A stretch of DNA of 64,000 nucleotides from Tillandsia leiboldiana (taxonomy: Eukaryota > Streptophyta > Magnoliopsida > Poales > Bromeliaceae): contig CM055076.1 in the NCBI GenBank assembly GCA_029204045.2, positions 23,164,743 to 23,228,742 of the forward strand, in the 5' to 3' direction. Within the stretch, counting starts at the first letter, position 1. Every line of letters starts with the position of its first letter. The notes beneath the pieces were generated by a model that had not been told where the DNA came from, made no database searches, and worked only from the letters and a program-made list of their open reading frames with translations. Positions 12,057-23,484 of the stretch are shown piece after piece. A program made the translations under genes and the position numbers.

Positions 12057-13278
12057 GCATTCAAAAAGTGTTCACATCGGGCATGAGTTCGACGCGGACA
12101 CACGAAAATTATAAAAGTATATGTAATACATAGCACCAAATAATTTTAATTTATAGCTCTGAGCCAAATACTAATTGAAAGTGTGAGAGATAAAGTAGAA
12201 TTGACGGAAAAGTATATAACACTAGTCTTCTGATCAGAAATATAAGCGCACACATTAATAATATACAAAAACTCATAATCATGATTATATATCTGTGAGC
12301 CAAGTATCAATCGAAAGTGACAAAAAAAAATATGCAGCACGAGTAGTCTTCACAATAATAATAATATACAAAAATTTATAATAATAATTAAAAATATAAA
12401 AGATCACACATAATATAGGGAAACTCATAATCAAAACAACTGAGCACTAATAATTATCCACGACACAGCACATAATATTTATTCTCCGTAGGAATTAAGG
12501 CGCCGGACAACGGATCACTAATTATTCACGACACACAACGCATGATATATATTCCTAGTAGGAATTAAGTAGATATATGCTACGAGATATTTATTCTTGG
12601 ATAAATTGCACATTTGGTCCACAAGCATATGATATTTTAATTCTTAAATTTTAATTATTATAATTATTTGCTCGAACTTTCAAAATTATTAAGATTAAAT
12701 CTCATAATTCGATTTAATTTACTAAATATTGATACATTGTTAAAGCAAATTTGACCCGCATAATATTTAGTAATACAGGCGAAAGTCACATTAAAAGCGA
12801 AAATGCAATTCTTCGACAAAGACGATAAATATTATTAATCAACTCTAAAAACTAATTACATTAACTGAAATAATCTATAAATAGCCAGACTCAAAATAAA
12901 AAAAATATAAATTTTTTTAAAAATAATCTAAAAATATATAAATAAAGATCTAAATAGTTAAATTTGAGTCCCAAAACTTGACAGGAACGGTTTATCTAAA
13001 TCTCATAAAGTATTTTTGAATTGAGGTTGTACGATTGAAATGAACATTCGAGCTAAAAATTAAGACCGCTTAAAATTTTTTCAGAGAGATTGTAAAAATT
13101 ATTGAACTCGACGAAATTTTAAGACCTATTTAATTAAGTCACGTTTTTTCAGAAACTCTAAAGTTAAATTAGCTGTATTATTTAATCAAGTAAGTTAGAT
13201 TGTAAAATTTAGATTGCAGCAATTAATTTTGAAAGTTCAAGCTAGACACCTGGCGCATAGTTTGAGGACTCTTTCACT
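12056..13278. other. AT-rich non-coding flank in block 1
   Basis: About 1.2 kb of AT-rich DNA with no coding frame, matched by 23476-24722 in block 2. It forms the far-upstream region of the peptide gene. Short direct repeats (AATAATAATATACAAAAA, GGAATTAAG) occur. No element is recognised. Confidence 0.5.
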
Positions 13279-13669
13279 AATAAGTATGTCAACGGGTCGG
13301 ATTCAGAATGAATTTTCAAAAATCCGAATCCAAGTTTGAATCCTATGAATTTTAAAAATTTATATCTAAATTTAAATTCGATCAAAAATTTAAAATTCGA
13401 ATTCGAAAATTTAAATCCGAAATAAATTTTTTTTTTCTTTACAATATTTTAAATTATATTATATTAAATTTAAAATTTTAAAATATAAATTTAAATATAA
13501 TATTAAATATTTATATAAATTTATATTATATAACGTAAAATTAATTTGAATTCGGGTTGAATTCGGATTCGGATCAGATATAATAAAAATTCATATCCGT
13601 TTTAACATCGGATAAATTTATTGCGTTAGAATTCGAATAAAATTTCGTGTATACGTACGCATATCTATT
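13279..13669. mobile_element. MITE N, block 1 copy
   Basis: The left end AATAAGTATGTCAACGGG and degraded right end ATATCTATT correspond to the better-preserved copy in block 2 (24723-25137). The interior is rich in GAATTCGAATT-like phrases. It lies about 280 bp upstream of the peptide gene TATA box. Confidence 0.6.
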
Positions 13670-13670
13670 C

Positions 13671-13900
13671 ACTGAAAAGATAATTATTCACACGTATTTT
13701 AGGTCAGAGAACTAGTACCACCTATTGGATGCTAAAAACGTTCCATAATTTAAAAAAAAAAAAAAAAAAGATAATTATTCACACATTGACATACCTATTC
13801 ACTAAAAAGATAATTATTCACACGTATTTTAGGTCAGCGAACTAGTACCACCTATTGGATGCTAAAAACGTTCCATAATTTAAAAAAAAAAAAAAAAAAA
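13671..13900. repeat. 130-bp tandem duplication upstream of peptide gene 1
   Basis: The phrase from ATAATTATTCACACG through GATGCTAAAAACGTTCC to a poly-A run occurs twice, starting about 13671 and 13801 (period 130). Block 2 has a single copy (25138-25240). The second unit ends about 45 bp before the TATA box. Confidence 0.85.
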
Positions 13901-13944
13901 AAAAGAAAATTTGAGGTTGTTTTCTTTTCGAAGTTGTGTGTGAG

Positions 13945-13951
13945 TATAAAA
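13945..13951 (+). promoter_or_regulatory. TATA box of peptide gene 1
   Basis: TATAAAA 56 bp upstream of the ATG at 14001, which fits a short 5' UTR of roughly 25 nt. It is conserved in block 2. Confidence 0.65.
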
Positions 13952-14000
13952 TGACCAGCAGCAGCTCAGTTCAGCCAACAGCAACCTCCTGCAGACGAAG

Positions 14001-14328
14001 ATGGCAGCTATGGCTTGCAAAGTATCCCTGGCATTCATCATTTTCTCCATTGCAGTCTTCATTATCCCTGCTGTCGTAGCCCGGGAGGTCCCCTCGGCAG
14101 CGAGCACGACGGCGACGAGCATCATATCACCATTTGGTTGGTAACATTCTGATTTTCTATCATTGCGCGTATTCTACAGGTTTAGTAACGCTTCTCTGTG
14201 CTGACTAAATGGTTTTGCATTCATCAGGAGACAAACTTGACACTTCTGGTGTGAAGTTCTTCCTTCCTCGGCCTAGGCCCCGGCCGCGCCTTCCGCCGAC
14301 GTCGTCAAAGCCTACAACAACTCTGTAA
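14001..14328 (+). CDS. Small secreted proline-rich peptide, copy 1 (two exons)
   Basis: Exon 1 is 14001-14136, the intron 14137-14227 (91 nt, GT-AG, phase 1) and exon 2 14228-14328, giving 78 residues. Residues 7-27 form a hydrophobic signal peptide with a plausible cleavage after AVVA at 27. The mature part is a Ser/Thr/Ala-rich segment, then GDKLDTSGVKFF, an arginine-proline run (PRPRPRPR) and the tail RLPPTSSKPTTTL. It has no cysteine. A TATA box and an AATAAA signal frame it. Support for coding comes from the second copy: the intron has the same length, exon 2 differs by an in-frame 9-nt indel, and both ends of exon 2 are unchanged in protein. The donor chosen (GTTGGT) is weaker than a nearby GTAACA, but that one gives an early stop. 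Unspliced, the ORF would end after 47 codons. I do not recognise the family; a cell-wall or signalling peptide is possible. Confidence 0.65.
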
Positions 14329-14414
14329 AGCCCAGGGCCGCGATATTGTAGGCCAAATGGTCTGTAAACAAAGCATCATGATTAAACAACTCATCCCTGG
14401 TGCATAGATGGAGA

Positions 14415-14420
14415 AATAAA
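14415..14420 (+). terminator. Poly(A) signal of peptide gene 1
   Basis: AATAAA 87 bp after the stop codon, followed by TTGT/TTTT-rich sequence. Conserved in block 2. Confidence 0.5.
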
Positions 14421-14505
14421 TGCCTGCACAAGGATTTGATCAGTTGTACACGAATTTCTCACTTTCTTGTAATGAAGTGTTTCTTAATTTTGTGCCATTG
14501 AAATG

Positions 14506-15184
14506 TTTTTTTTTTATTTTTTTTATTTTTTATTTTTTTTTTGAGAGAGAGAGAGAGAGAGGTATCTCGCTACTCGCTTCATTCATTCAGTAAATAAATT
14601 TAGCTACAAAAGGTGAAAGCAACGGAACCTCGAAAAAAATAAAATATAATAAAAAAAAAATACACACCCAAAAAAAGACCGTCATTGTCCCAACTCATAT
14701 AGGACTGTACAATTCACCACATTTCCTCTATAACTCCCTTATTCGTTTATAACGACTAATAATGGATCCGATAATTAGTTCCGAAAGATGACATTATTTC
14801 TTTGCTGCCATATTATCCACCAACATACTGTAACCCTAACGAGATTCTTTATCGCATCCTCTTGATTGTTGTTTTCCATCAAGAACTCCCAAACTCTCCT
14901 AATCTCTACCACAGACTTTTGGGTGTATCCTCTATTCAAGGTGTTGAGCATTTAAAATCTGTTAAAAACACATCTCACAAGTAGGTGATCACCAGTCTCA
15001 GCATTGTTGCCGCACAACACGCATTGCGGTTCTCCCGACCGCCCTCTTTTGATTAAGTTATCGACCGTGGGTAATCGGTTCCGAAGGGTTAACTAAATAA
15101 AGATCTTTACCTTAGGCGGTATTTTTAGTTTCCAAACCTTCAGTAGGGAGACATCCCGTACCTCCCCATATCTGATAAGTATAT
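14506..15184 (-). pseudogene. LINE 3' tail, block 1 copy
   Basis: A minus-strand LINE end. The A-rich tail lies at 14506-14543 next to a GA/CT run. The frame near 15000-15100 gives RLPTVDNLIKRG followed by CVLCGNNAETGDHLL, the zinc-binding zf-RVT motif of plant LINE ORF2. It sits just behind the peptide gene poly(A) region and is cut at 15184 by the E LTR. Confidence 0.75.
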
Positions 15185-18100
15185 TGTCACGCCCCGAGTT
15201 CAAAAACAGCGTCTAATTTTTTTTTTTTTTTTTTTTCAAATCTGAGTTTTAAAACCAGCCAGAGAGTGACAGACTGCCACATATATAGAAAATTCCAAAT
15301 TCCCCTTGGAATTGAGCCTTTTCTATATATGCACGGCTAAGCCTATACAGCAATACCAGAGTAGTCTAACTACGTAAGACTAAACAAATAAAAATTTACA
15401 ACAACTTATTACAAATTGAATTACAAATTTAATAAACTGATAAACATGATAAACGGCTGTCCAGGGTCAAATCTATCACGGCATCTCACCAACACGTCCC
15501 GACATCCCAACATCCGATCGACCTGAAAAATGGTCATCCAGGGGGTGTGAGATACACTGTACATGTATTCCAGTGGGCACGACGAGCCGAGAAATAGCAG
15601 ATCGTACCTACTGGCATACAATACTAGAGGATAGTAGAAATCAACATGAAGGTAAGCATGATTAAGAAGCTGATAATTAATCAATATGTAAAGCAGATAT
15701 ATATTTCAATAGGAGTATATTGAAAAAAATACTGAAAGGAACTGAACAATCATAATAGAAAAGCATGCCGAACAGACACTATGCATCAATAACTGAAACA
15801 ACAATTTACCAAATCATAGCCACCATATTGGTCAACAAGACCTCAGGAAAAACTCGCCGAACCTGGCACCAACCTGGCTAACATACTCCGGCACCCTCGG
15901 GCACTAACCTGGGAGTCAACACTCCGGCACCCTTGGGCACTAACCTGGGAGTCACGGGTCATACACCAGACCACTTTACCGGTAAAGAACATCCACACGG
16001 GTAGCTACTCCGTTGATGTTCGTGAAGTATAGCAGTGCGGGCGATCATCATGCAAATGCTCAAGCTCACGGTCCACAAACCGGGTAATCGGCAACAAGCC
16101 GGGAAAATCCCAACAGGGATGCAATGCAGAATAACCCACTGAATCTCAACTCATGGTAATCGGCAACAAGCAGGGAAAATCCCAACAGGTATGCAATGCA
16201 GAATAGCCAACTGAATCTCAACTCATGGTAATCGGCAACAAGCCGGAAAAATCCCAACAGGGATGCAATGGCAAAAACCAACTATATCTCAATCATATGC
16301 AGAATATAATCAACAACTACTATAACATGGATCAGGATATACTGATAAACAATAAGGTGTGCAAAACTAGCTAATGACCAAGCAGGGATGGCAATGTCCA
16401 GAATAATGTCATAATAACTGGAAGCAACTAAGATCAATCTTGCAAGGCATCATATAATCAGATAACTGATAAGGATCATAAATCAGGCATATAGCAGTAT
16501 AAAACTGATCAAAAGGAAGGCAGGCTCAAATATACAACTAGGCTACAAGAACAGGGGTCCAACCAATACTATACCCCAGAGGGCCGAACTGATAAAGCCC
16601 GGACCGAAGATAAACCCACCTGTCGTTTGCAGGTGACTGAGTACACCGACGGTATGCTCGAAGGCTAGAGCCGAACCGTGCCAACCTGAATCATGAACAC
16701 TGATCAGGAAAACTCACACACTCAAACAACTGACTCTCTAATCCAATAAATCTGGATCTTTTCCAGATTTACGCGACTTGCAGGAAATCTGCCGTTCGGC
16801 CCACTTTGGCCCGAACAACATCTTGAAATTTCCGAATTTGACGAAACCTGACGTGCAGCCCCGGGACACTAAAACACTAATATCTGTCAGTTAACATTGC
16901 TAAACTTAACCTTTTTTTTCAAATGTTGGTATAATTACCAAAATGCCCCTCCTAAAAATTCCATTTGAATTTTCGGGAGACACGGCTTTGACCCTTTGCC
17001 GCTGGCTCAACCAGATTCTACTGGGACTCAACAGACAGCTTGGCGGAACCGCCGCAATTTCCCGAATTGCGCGATTGCCACCGGGGCGCCGTTAAACCGA
17101 CGATTTTGCCAATTTACGGACCGATAACCAATTTCCACTCAACGAGAGCCAACGGATCACTACCAAAAAGCTTAGAGATTATATACACACTGCCCGAGAC
17201 AGCACGTGAGGCTACAATTGCATTTTGACCCCTAGGGTGTCACGCCCCCGGGGGTTTTTGAGTCTATCAAAGCGGAAGATTGCGTGTATTATTTTTTTTT
17301 TCTTAACAAAGTAACTTAAACCTCATCCCCGGTGTGTGCCAGACCGCCCACATACACAAATTCTCTCTGCCCACGGACAGAGTCTTCTTTGTATATGCAC
17401 GGCGTCCTATTTACAACATGCGTTTCCTTTACAACATCATACATCAACCATCAACCATACAATAGACATACCTCGTCAAACAGAGCACAGTAATTTAACT
17501 AATGTTTTAAAAGACCGGTGTCCACTCGACACCTTGTTATTTTTTTTCAAGCGAGTTATTAAAGCAGCATCAACGTTTAGAAAGGATAAAACCAGCGGTT
17601 GCAAAACCCGTGCCCACACGGCACTTCGTTTTGAGAAAACATTTTCGAAATCATTTGGTTTATCATGAAAACGTGCCGCGTATGAAAACATCACTAAAAG
17701 TATCAAAGTATAAAAGTACACCTCATCCACAGCGCTAACTAATACATGTCCACGACTAATATGATCCACAAGCAAATCAACTATTTAAAGTATAAGGAAA
17801 ACGAGATAAAAACCAAGTATCCTGACTACGGTCCTCGCGACGCTGTCTCACCGCCATCCCGGCTAACGCACCTAGTAATACCTGTCACGGAGTGGGTAAA
17901 GTCAGTGACAAACAAAGTAAATGTCTAAATATCAATAAGGAATAAGGAGCAAACCGATTACACCGGAACCTTTCGCTAAAACCCTGTACATAATTAAGCT
18001 GGGCACCAACCACAGATTTATCAATTAAGTTGGGCACCAACCCCAGAGTACCTGTCGGAGAGACTAAAGTCTCCCCTCGTGCGCAAACACCTTTTTAATG

Positions 18101-18659
18101 CTTTTAACCTCTTCACGGTGCTGGTGTGCTATTTTCAGCAGGCGCGAAGAGGTCCTCACGGCTCCCACCCCTTTGTGAGGCACACGGGTCAAAAAGACCA
18201 CTTCTCCAGAAAAGTACACCCATGCGGAGGCCAATCCGCCTGTGTACGTGCAGCATCCGAAAATGGATTTGCCGAGATCGGCGTGTAGTGAGCACCGCGA
18301 CCGCAGCCGCTTCAATTGTTAGATAAAATACAATTATGCGAAAGGTTAAACTGTCCATCTACTTTGTTAGACAAATTAAGAGCATTTTAATGATGATAGA
18401 TGCACTTAATGCACTTGTTGCACTTATAGCAACCGTACCCACCTAGTTGAAGAGAAATCGGAACACCTGAATCCTTCGCGCACCCCCGCTGCGCACCTGG
18501 ACCTAAAGAAAGTCCGCAAGGATAACTATAGTCAAAAACGTGTACTAACATCCCAAAACAAAAGACCCAATTTACTCTTTTCGACGGAAAAGTCCAACAC
18601 CGTCCGGGTTGACGAAAACTGGAATCCCGCGCCGCCGTCGCCGTCCGCCGGAGCCCCGC

Positions 18660-19110
18660 GCGGTTCGGAACCGCGCGGCGTGTCTCCGCGGGCGGCGCCC
18701 ACGCGGCGCGGCGCCTCGCGCGGGTGCTGCCCGTGCGGTGGCCGCGTGGCGCCCGCGCGGGTGCGGCCCCGCACGGCGCCCGCGCGGGTGCGGCCCCGCA
18801 CGGCGCCCGCGCGCGGGGTTGCCCGCGCGGCGCCCGCGTGGGTGCCCCGCGCGGTTGCGGGTCCGCGCGGGTGCCGCCCGCGTGGGTGCCCCGCGCGGTT
18901 GCGGGTCCGCGCGGGTGCCCCGCGCGGTTGCGGGTCCGCGTGGGTGCCGCCCGCGCGGTAGCCGCGCGGCGCCCGCGCGGTTGCGGGTCCGCGCGGGTGC
19001 CGCCCGCGCGGTGGCCGCGCGGCGCCCGCGCGGGTACGACCCGCGCGGTCCCATCGCCGCTTGCGGCGGCGATCGGCCGTCCGCGATTCTCCTCCGCGCG
19101 ATGCCCTAGC
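18660..19110. repeat. GC-rich minisatellite within LTR-D
   Basis: Imperfect tandem units of 27 and 29 bp built from GCCCGCGCGGGTGC and CCGCGCGGTTGCGGGT. The sequence is almost pure G+C, so open frames exist on both strands in all phases. None is a credible gene. Confidence 0.85.
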
Positions 19111-19448
19111 GGCACCGCGCGCCTCCGCCGTCCGTTCCGTGCCCTAGCATGACGACGATGACGGCGACGGTGACGGATACGACGGAGAAACCCAAGAACT
19201 CAAACAAAAAGGACGACGAAAAAATCCCAAATAATTTATAACAATTATTTTACTAACCGAAGATCGACGGGAAGGTTGTCCGGTCGCGTTCTTGCCTTCG
19301 GTTCGATGTCCGGGAAGATCGGACTCCTTTTCTTTCTCCTTTCCCTTTCTTCCGGCTAGGGTTCCGTCTTTTCCTTTTTCTCTTTCTTTCTCTCCTCACC
19401 GGTTAGGGTTTTATTTTTCTTTTCTTTTCTTTCCGATAATCGGGATCC

Positions 19449-19456
19449 CTTATATA
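19449..19456 (-). promoter_or_regulatory. TATA box of LTR-D
   Basis: TATATAAG on the minus strand. The GC-rich array downstream would therefore lie in the transcribed leader. Confidence 0.55.
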
Positions 19457-20005
19457 GCTCGTATTATATCTTTAATTAATTTCCTCTTTAATTCGTACGT
19501 AAGAAAATTCTATTTTCCGTCATCGAATAATTAATTAATTAATTAATTATCCCCTACGAGATAACCCACCTTATCTCCAACGGGTGCAAGATATTTTGCA
19601 TGGATTCCGATGCATGACTAATCACCGCATTACTAAGAATTCCGTTCCGGGAGATCCCGACATCGGATTTCAGATCCGATCGCACCGTCGGCCATCATTT
19701 TCCGCGCTCTATCGCAGAACAATACCAGCACCACACACTGGCCAACTCTTAAGAATTGAATAATTTTATTTCACTTAAAGGCTTAAATGATTACATGTGA
19801 GTCAAAAATACCCCTAAGGGCTGGATCACTACATAGGGTTTCCAGAAATCACACTTTTATAGCAATTTGAGAGCCGTTTTCGCTCATTCTAACTATCGGA
19901 GCATCATTTTAACGAACCGTCACCTCCAGTAGGTGACCCTCGACTTGCTGGACACCGTACTCACCATTTGAGAGCAGCACGGATCTCGAGAAAAACTTCA
20001 GGCCA

Positions 20006-20584
20006 TGAACAGGTGGATGGCATGGGTGAGGCACAATCATTTCAGCAATCCATGGTTGAGCTTAGCAGCATTAGCAGCAACAATTGTGCTTTTCTGCACC
20101 GTGGTGCAAACACTGGTTGCCGTATTCTCCTATACAGCGCCACCATCACCAAACTGACAAATCACCATGCCCATTTCAATCAGCAACGTATAGACTTAAT
20201 CATAATGCTCTTCATGTATGTGTAATATGCCACATGGCTGGCTGTAGTTTTGTGATTTTATTTTCTGTGTATTGTTGTTAAAGGTTTACTCCCCTCACCG
20301 GATTACGACCAGTAGGCCATAATTTTTGTTTCCTTCTATTTGAAACTGTAAATAGAGTTTCAAATGATTTCATAAAGCAGCCAACTTCTTTTTTATGAAA
20401 GATGGCTACTTTTGGATGTACTTGATGTTGAGATAAAAAAAATTTGAAATTTAAAATTTAGAAAAGAAGAAAAATAAATAAATATAGAAATTGAGAGGAA
20501 ATAAATTGGTGACAACGAGTCTATTTGCTACTGATAGCATTTTAGCTCAAATATATATATATAAAAGTCAGACAATATATATAG
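20006..20584. other. Unassigned sequence after block 1
   Basis: About 580 bp that match neither block 2 nor the E LTR. The ORF at 19968-20225 straddles the junction and has no recognisable motif. It ends in AT-rich DNA with short TA runs. No gene is supported. Confidence 0.4.
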
Positions 20585-20770
20585 AGCTAGGCTGGAATAC
20601 TATTAATAGTACCAAGTTATTGGTGCTACTAAGTTTTTAACTGTTGAATTAAAAGATGCATGGTTGAGATGATAGTGGGCCCCTGGGTTTAATGGGTGGT
20701 TGGGAAATTAGTAAAAATTAACGGGTGAAAATAATTAAAGGGATGCTATCGATAGTATAGGAGCCTAGCT
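20585..20770. mobile_element. MITE of family M with terminal inverted repeats
   Basis: Ends AGCTAGGCTGGAATACTAT and (on the other strand) AGCTAGGCTCCTATACTAT pair as inverted repeats around a 186-bp element. A second M start overlaps at about 20762, so two copies are joined head to tail. A TA-rich flank is typical of its sites. The palindrome CTATCGATAG is characteristic. Confidence 0.7.
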
Positions 20771-20892
20771 GGAATGCTATCGATAGCATCGAGCAATTGG
20801 TATTACCAATTTTTTTTTACCGTTAGATCTATCTTTTTGATCATTTCCATCTCTTGGACTATACTATTCAACCAACCATCCACTAAACCCTA

Positions 20893-22105
20893 GGGCCCCG
20901 TTTGGTTCGAGAATAAGCTATTTTTGTTTATTTCTAGAATATGTATAACTTTGGGGATAGAAAGGAATTAGAACAATTTTTGCGTTTGGATCGGGTTATG
21001 TAAGATTACTGAGTATTTCAACATATCCCGGTATGTTGCATTTCTGAACGAGATTACTGCTGATGCTGTATTAATGCGTTTGGAATAAACCGGTAATGTA
21101 ATGCTAAATTACAGTGTTTACAGCATTATTACGTTTGGTTCAACCTTTAAAACTCAGTAATCCTGAGAGGAATGTATATCCTTTTCCAAAATTACCCTTT
21201 TGATATTTTACACCACCAAAACTTAAAATTTAAATTGTACTGTAAAAAATTAATTTCTACCGTTAAAAATAAATTGTTTCTAACTGTAGTATGTCTTAAA
21301 GGAAGATTGCAACTTAAAAAATAAAAAAAAATACTTTAGATTTGAAGAAGTTTGCAATAAATCTGAACTTTATGTAAAAAAATGAGTTATAAACACTCAT
21401 TATTAAAAAAAAATTGCTTCTAACTTCAGTTCGAAAACAAATTATTTTCAGCAAGAGAGAAAGAAACATTCATACATGTAGAAGAAATGATAAATGGAGG
21501 GAATAAGATCATAAGGATTACTTGGGAGGATGAACTAGATTTTTTGCCCGAGCGTGCGCACGCGAGAGAGAGAGGGGGCCGTGAGCGAGAGGGAGGCGTA
21601 TGGCGTGAGGGCGAGAGGACGATGGGGGGCCGTACGGTTTGAGGGTGCTTGAGGGAGAGAGGGGCGGCCGCGGCTTGCTTGGGCGAGAGAGGGAGAGAGG
21701 GGCGGACGCGGCTTGCTCGGGCGAGAGAGGGAGAGAGGGGCGGCCGCGGCTTGCTTGGGCGAGAGAGGGAGGTCCGTACGACAGTCTCGGGAGAGAGAGG
21801 GGGTGGCGATCGTGAGAAGAGGAGATGGAATGATATACTGTTTAGGATTTGGGGTACTCGAGGGTAAACTTGTCATTTTACATTAACTACAACATTACCA
21901 GCTTCCAATAAGGCAACATGCACCCCTCCCCCAGTAATATTTTGAGGTTAATCTTGCATCTTTCGAAATTTTATATTACCGAACAGATTACAGGCAGGAT
22001 TCCCCAAACACAGTAATCCTGGAAGGATTCCCAAACACATTACCCATAATCCTGCCAGGATTACCCATAATCCTGCCAAGATAACCCGATCCAAACGCTC
22101 CCTTA
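20893..22105. mobile_element. DNA-transposon-like element with GTTTGG termini
   Basis: Left end GGGCCCCGTTTGGTTCG and right end (other strand) GGGAGCGTTTGGATCGG are inverted repeats, inserted in an M-family MITE after ACCCTA. Flanks CTA and TTA could be a diverged 3-bp duplication, which would suggest PIF/Harbinger, but this is weak. The interior carries a 38-bp GC-rich minisatellite and repeated TAATCCTG phrases near the right end. No transposase is seen, so it is non-autonomous. Confidence 0.5.
21661..21774. repeat. 38-bp minisatellite, three units
   Basis: Units begin GGGGCGGCCGCGGCTTGC at 21661, 21699 and 21737, joined by GA-rich linkers. The overlapping ORFs are artefacts of the repeat. 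Confidence 0.85.
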
Positions 22106-22108
22106 AAA

Positions 22109-22112
<4 letters not shown>

Positions 22113-22170
<58 letters not shown>
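22113..22170. repeat. TA microsatellite
   Basis: An uninterrupted (TA)n run between the GTTTGG element and an M-family MITE. Confidence 0.95.
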
Positions 22171-22173
<3 letters not shown>

Positions 22174-23400
22174 GAAATACTATCGATAGCACCAAGCAAT
22201 TGGTGCTGTTAAGTTTTTTGTCCTTAGATGAAAAGATATGCGATTGGAATTATAGTGATCCCTTAGAATTTTTACTATTCAACCAACCACCTAATGAATC
22301 CTAAGGCAGTGTTTGGTTAAGGGATAAAGATGGAATAACCCACTTTATCCCACTATTCATGCCAAACGACATGATTTTTGACTGGAATATTTTATCCCGG
22401 TCAAACCTTGGTATTCTCGGCTATTCCGGGATAGCTTGGAATAAACTATTCCACCATTTTGGTGGAATAGTGCTATTCTAAAAATTAATTCTAAATTTTA
22501 TTAAGATTATAAATTGAATTAAAGCAAATTATGTAGACACAATTTATTATATATTATAATACATTATTTTTTATTATAAAATTATTAATTATATATATTA
22601 ATACATATTATTTTTATTTAAATATTATAATGAATTATTTTTATTAAATTATAATTTATAATAAATTATTTTTTTAAAATATTATAATAATTTTTTTTAC
22701 AATAAATTATTTTTATAACAAATTATTTTTATTAAATTATATTTTATATTAAATTTAACTATCACTTTTTTTTTATTATTATTCTCTACTATTAGATTTT
22801 TAAATTTTTAAATTTTTAAATTTAGAAAAAATTTAAATTTTATAACTTTTTAAATTTATAACTTTAATTTTTAATAAATTTATAAATTTAATAAATTTAT
22901 AAATTTAATAAATTTTAAAATTTATACAAATTTTAAATTTTTAACTTTAATTTTAATAAAATTAAACGGTATTATTTACTAAAATATAAACTTTAATTTA
23001 TACAAATATTAATTATTATTTAATTAATATTTTATATTAATTAATTAGATAAAATATTATTATTTTAAAATTATAATTACTTTTATTTTTTTACTATTCT
23101 TGCTTATTCCAAAAAATGAACCAAATATAATTTCAGTTATTCCTACGAATAACAGCTTTACAAACCAAACACTATTTTTCTTTTATCCCTGACTATTCCG
23201 GAATAGCAAGCTATCCCAGGTATAAAAAAATTTATCCCCAAGCTTACAATCTCCGAACCAAACATAGCCTAAGGGACCACTATCATTCTACCCATATATT
23301 ATTTAATCCAAATGTTAAAAATTTGATAACACCAATGACTTAGAAGCTATCGATAGTATTCCAACAATGACTTAGAAGCTATCGATAGTATTACAACCTA
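22170..23400. mobile_element. MITE of family M interrupted by a hAT-like MITE
   Basis: The left end GAAATACTATCGATAGCACC and the right end AGCTATCGATAGTATTCC are inverted repeats of family M. The right end carries a 31-bp tandem repeat (AATGACTTAGAAGCTATCG at about 23335 and 23366). Its centre holds the inserted element at 22307-23267. Removing the insert restores the M sequence seen at 11897-12012. Confidence 0.7.
22307..23267. mobile_element. hAT-like MITE within MITE M
   Basis: Inverted ends CAGTGTTTGGTT and (other strand) CTATGTTTGGTT, flanked by a perfect 7-bp CCTAAGG duplication (22300-22306 and 23268-23274), close to the 8 bp usual for hAT. The 961-bp interior is extremely AT-rich between 22480 and 23090 and non-coding. 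Confidence 0.7.
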
Positions 23401-23403
23401 ATT

Positions 23404-23407
<4 letters not shown>

Positions 23408-23475
<68 letters not shown>
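23408..23475. repeat. TA microsatellite, block 2
   Basis: A (TA)n run of about 68 bp, the counterpart of the shorter run at 12020-12053. Confidence 0.95.

Positions 23476-23484
<9 letters not shown>

Larger units (their letters stand above)
17238..19833 (-). mobile_element. Solo LTR-D inside the E LTR
   Basis: A 2596-bp insertion that starts TGTCACGCCCCCGGGGG and ends GGATCACTACA, flanked by perfect TAGGG duplications (17233-17237 and 19834-19838). Block 2 lacks it (CCCCTAGAGTTTCC at about 28536), which proves the empty site. No internal region is present. The TATA box at 19449-19456 on minus sets the orientation. About 340 bp downstream of it lies a very GC-rich tandem array (18660-19110). 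Confidence 0.92.
11914..20005. repeat. Segmental duplication, block 1
   Basis: This stretch is collinear with block 2 (23269-28715): MITE M end, TA microsatellite, about 1.2 kb AT-rich flank, MITE N, peptide gene, LINE tail, and the left 2.2 kb of an E-family LTR. Private changes in block 1 are the 130-bp duplication before the peptide gene and the solo LTR-D. Collinearity is lost after about 20005. Both blocks share the E LTR insertion point, so the LTR landed before the duplication. Confidence 0.85.
15185..20005 (-). repeat. Family E LTR, truncated block 1 copy, split by solo LTR-D
   Basis: It starts TGTCACGCCCCGAG at 15185 and follows the block 2 LTR (26544 onward) to 17237, then resumes at 19834 behind the solo LTR and ends where similarity stops near 20005. 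No PBS or interior is present here. Repeated GGTAATCGGCAACAAGC units occur at 16084-16250. The plus-strand start has the GGGGCGTGACA terminus on the other strand, so the LTR reads on minus. Confidence 0.75.

Noticed and set aside
13880..14125. Minus-strand ORF of 81 codons over the peptide gene
   Set aside because: It is the antisense of exon 1. The plus strand has the TATA box, signal peptide, intron and poly(A) signal.
14001..14328. Assignment of the secreted peptide to CLE, IDA/PIP, CEP or RALF
   Set aside because: None of the diagnostic C-terminal motifs or cysteine patterns is present; left unnamed.
16066..16281. Repeat protein from GGTAATCGGCAACAAGC units (also at 27426-27641)
   Set aside because: Tandem repeats in the E LTR that happen to stay open; no start context or supporting signals.
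18387..19152. ORFs of up to 242 codons with Arg-Gly-Ala-Pro repeats, on both strands
   Set aside because: Produced by the GC-rich minisatellite of LTR-D; no start context, domain or homologous copy supports a protein.
21948..22199. ORF with a Tyr-Ile repeat
   Set aside because: Translation of the TA microsatellite.
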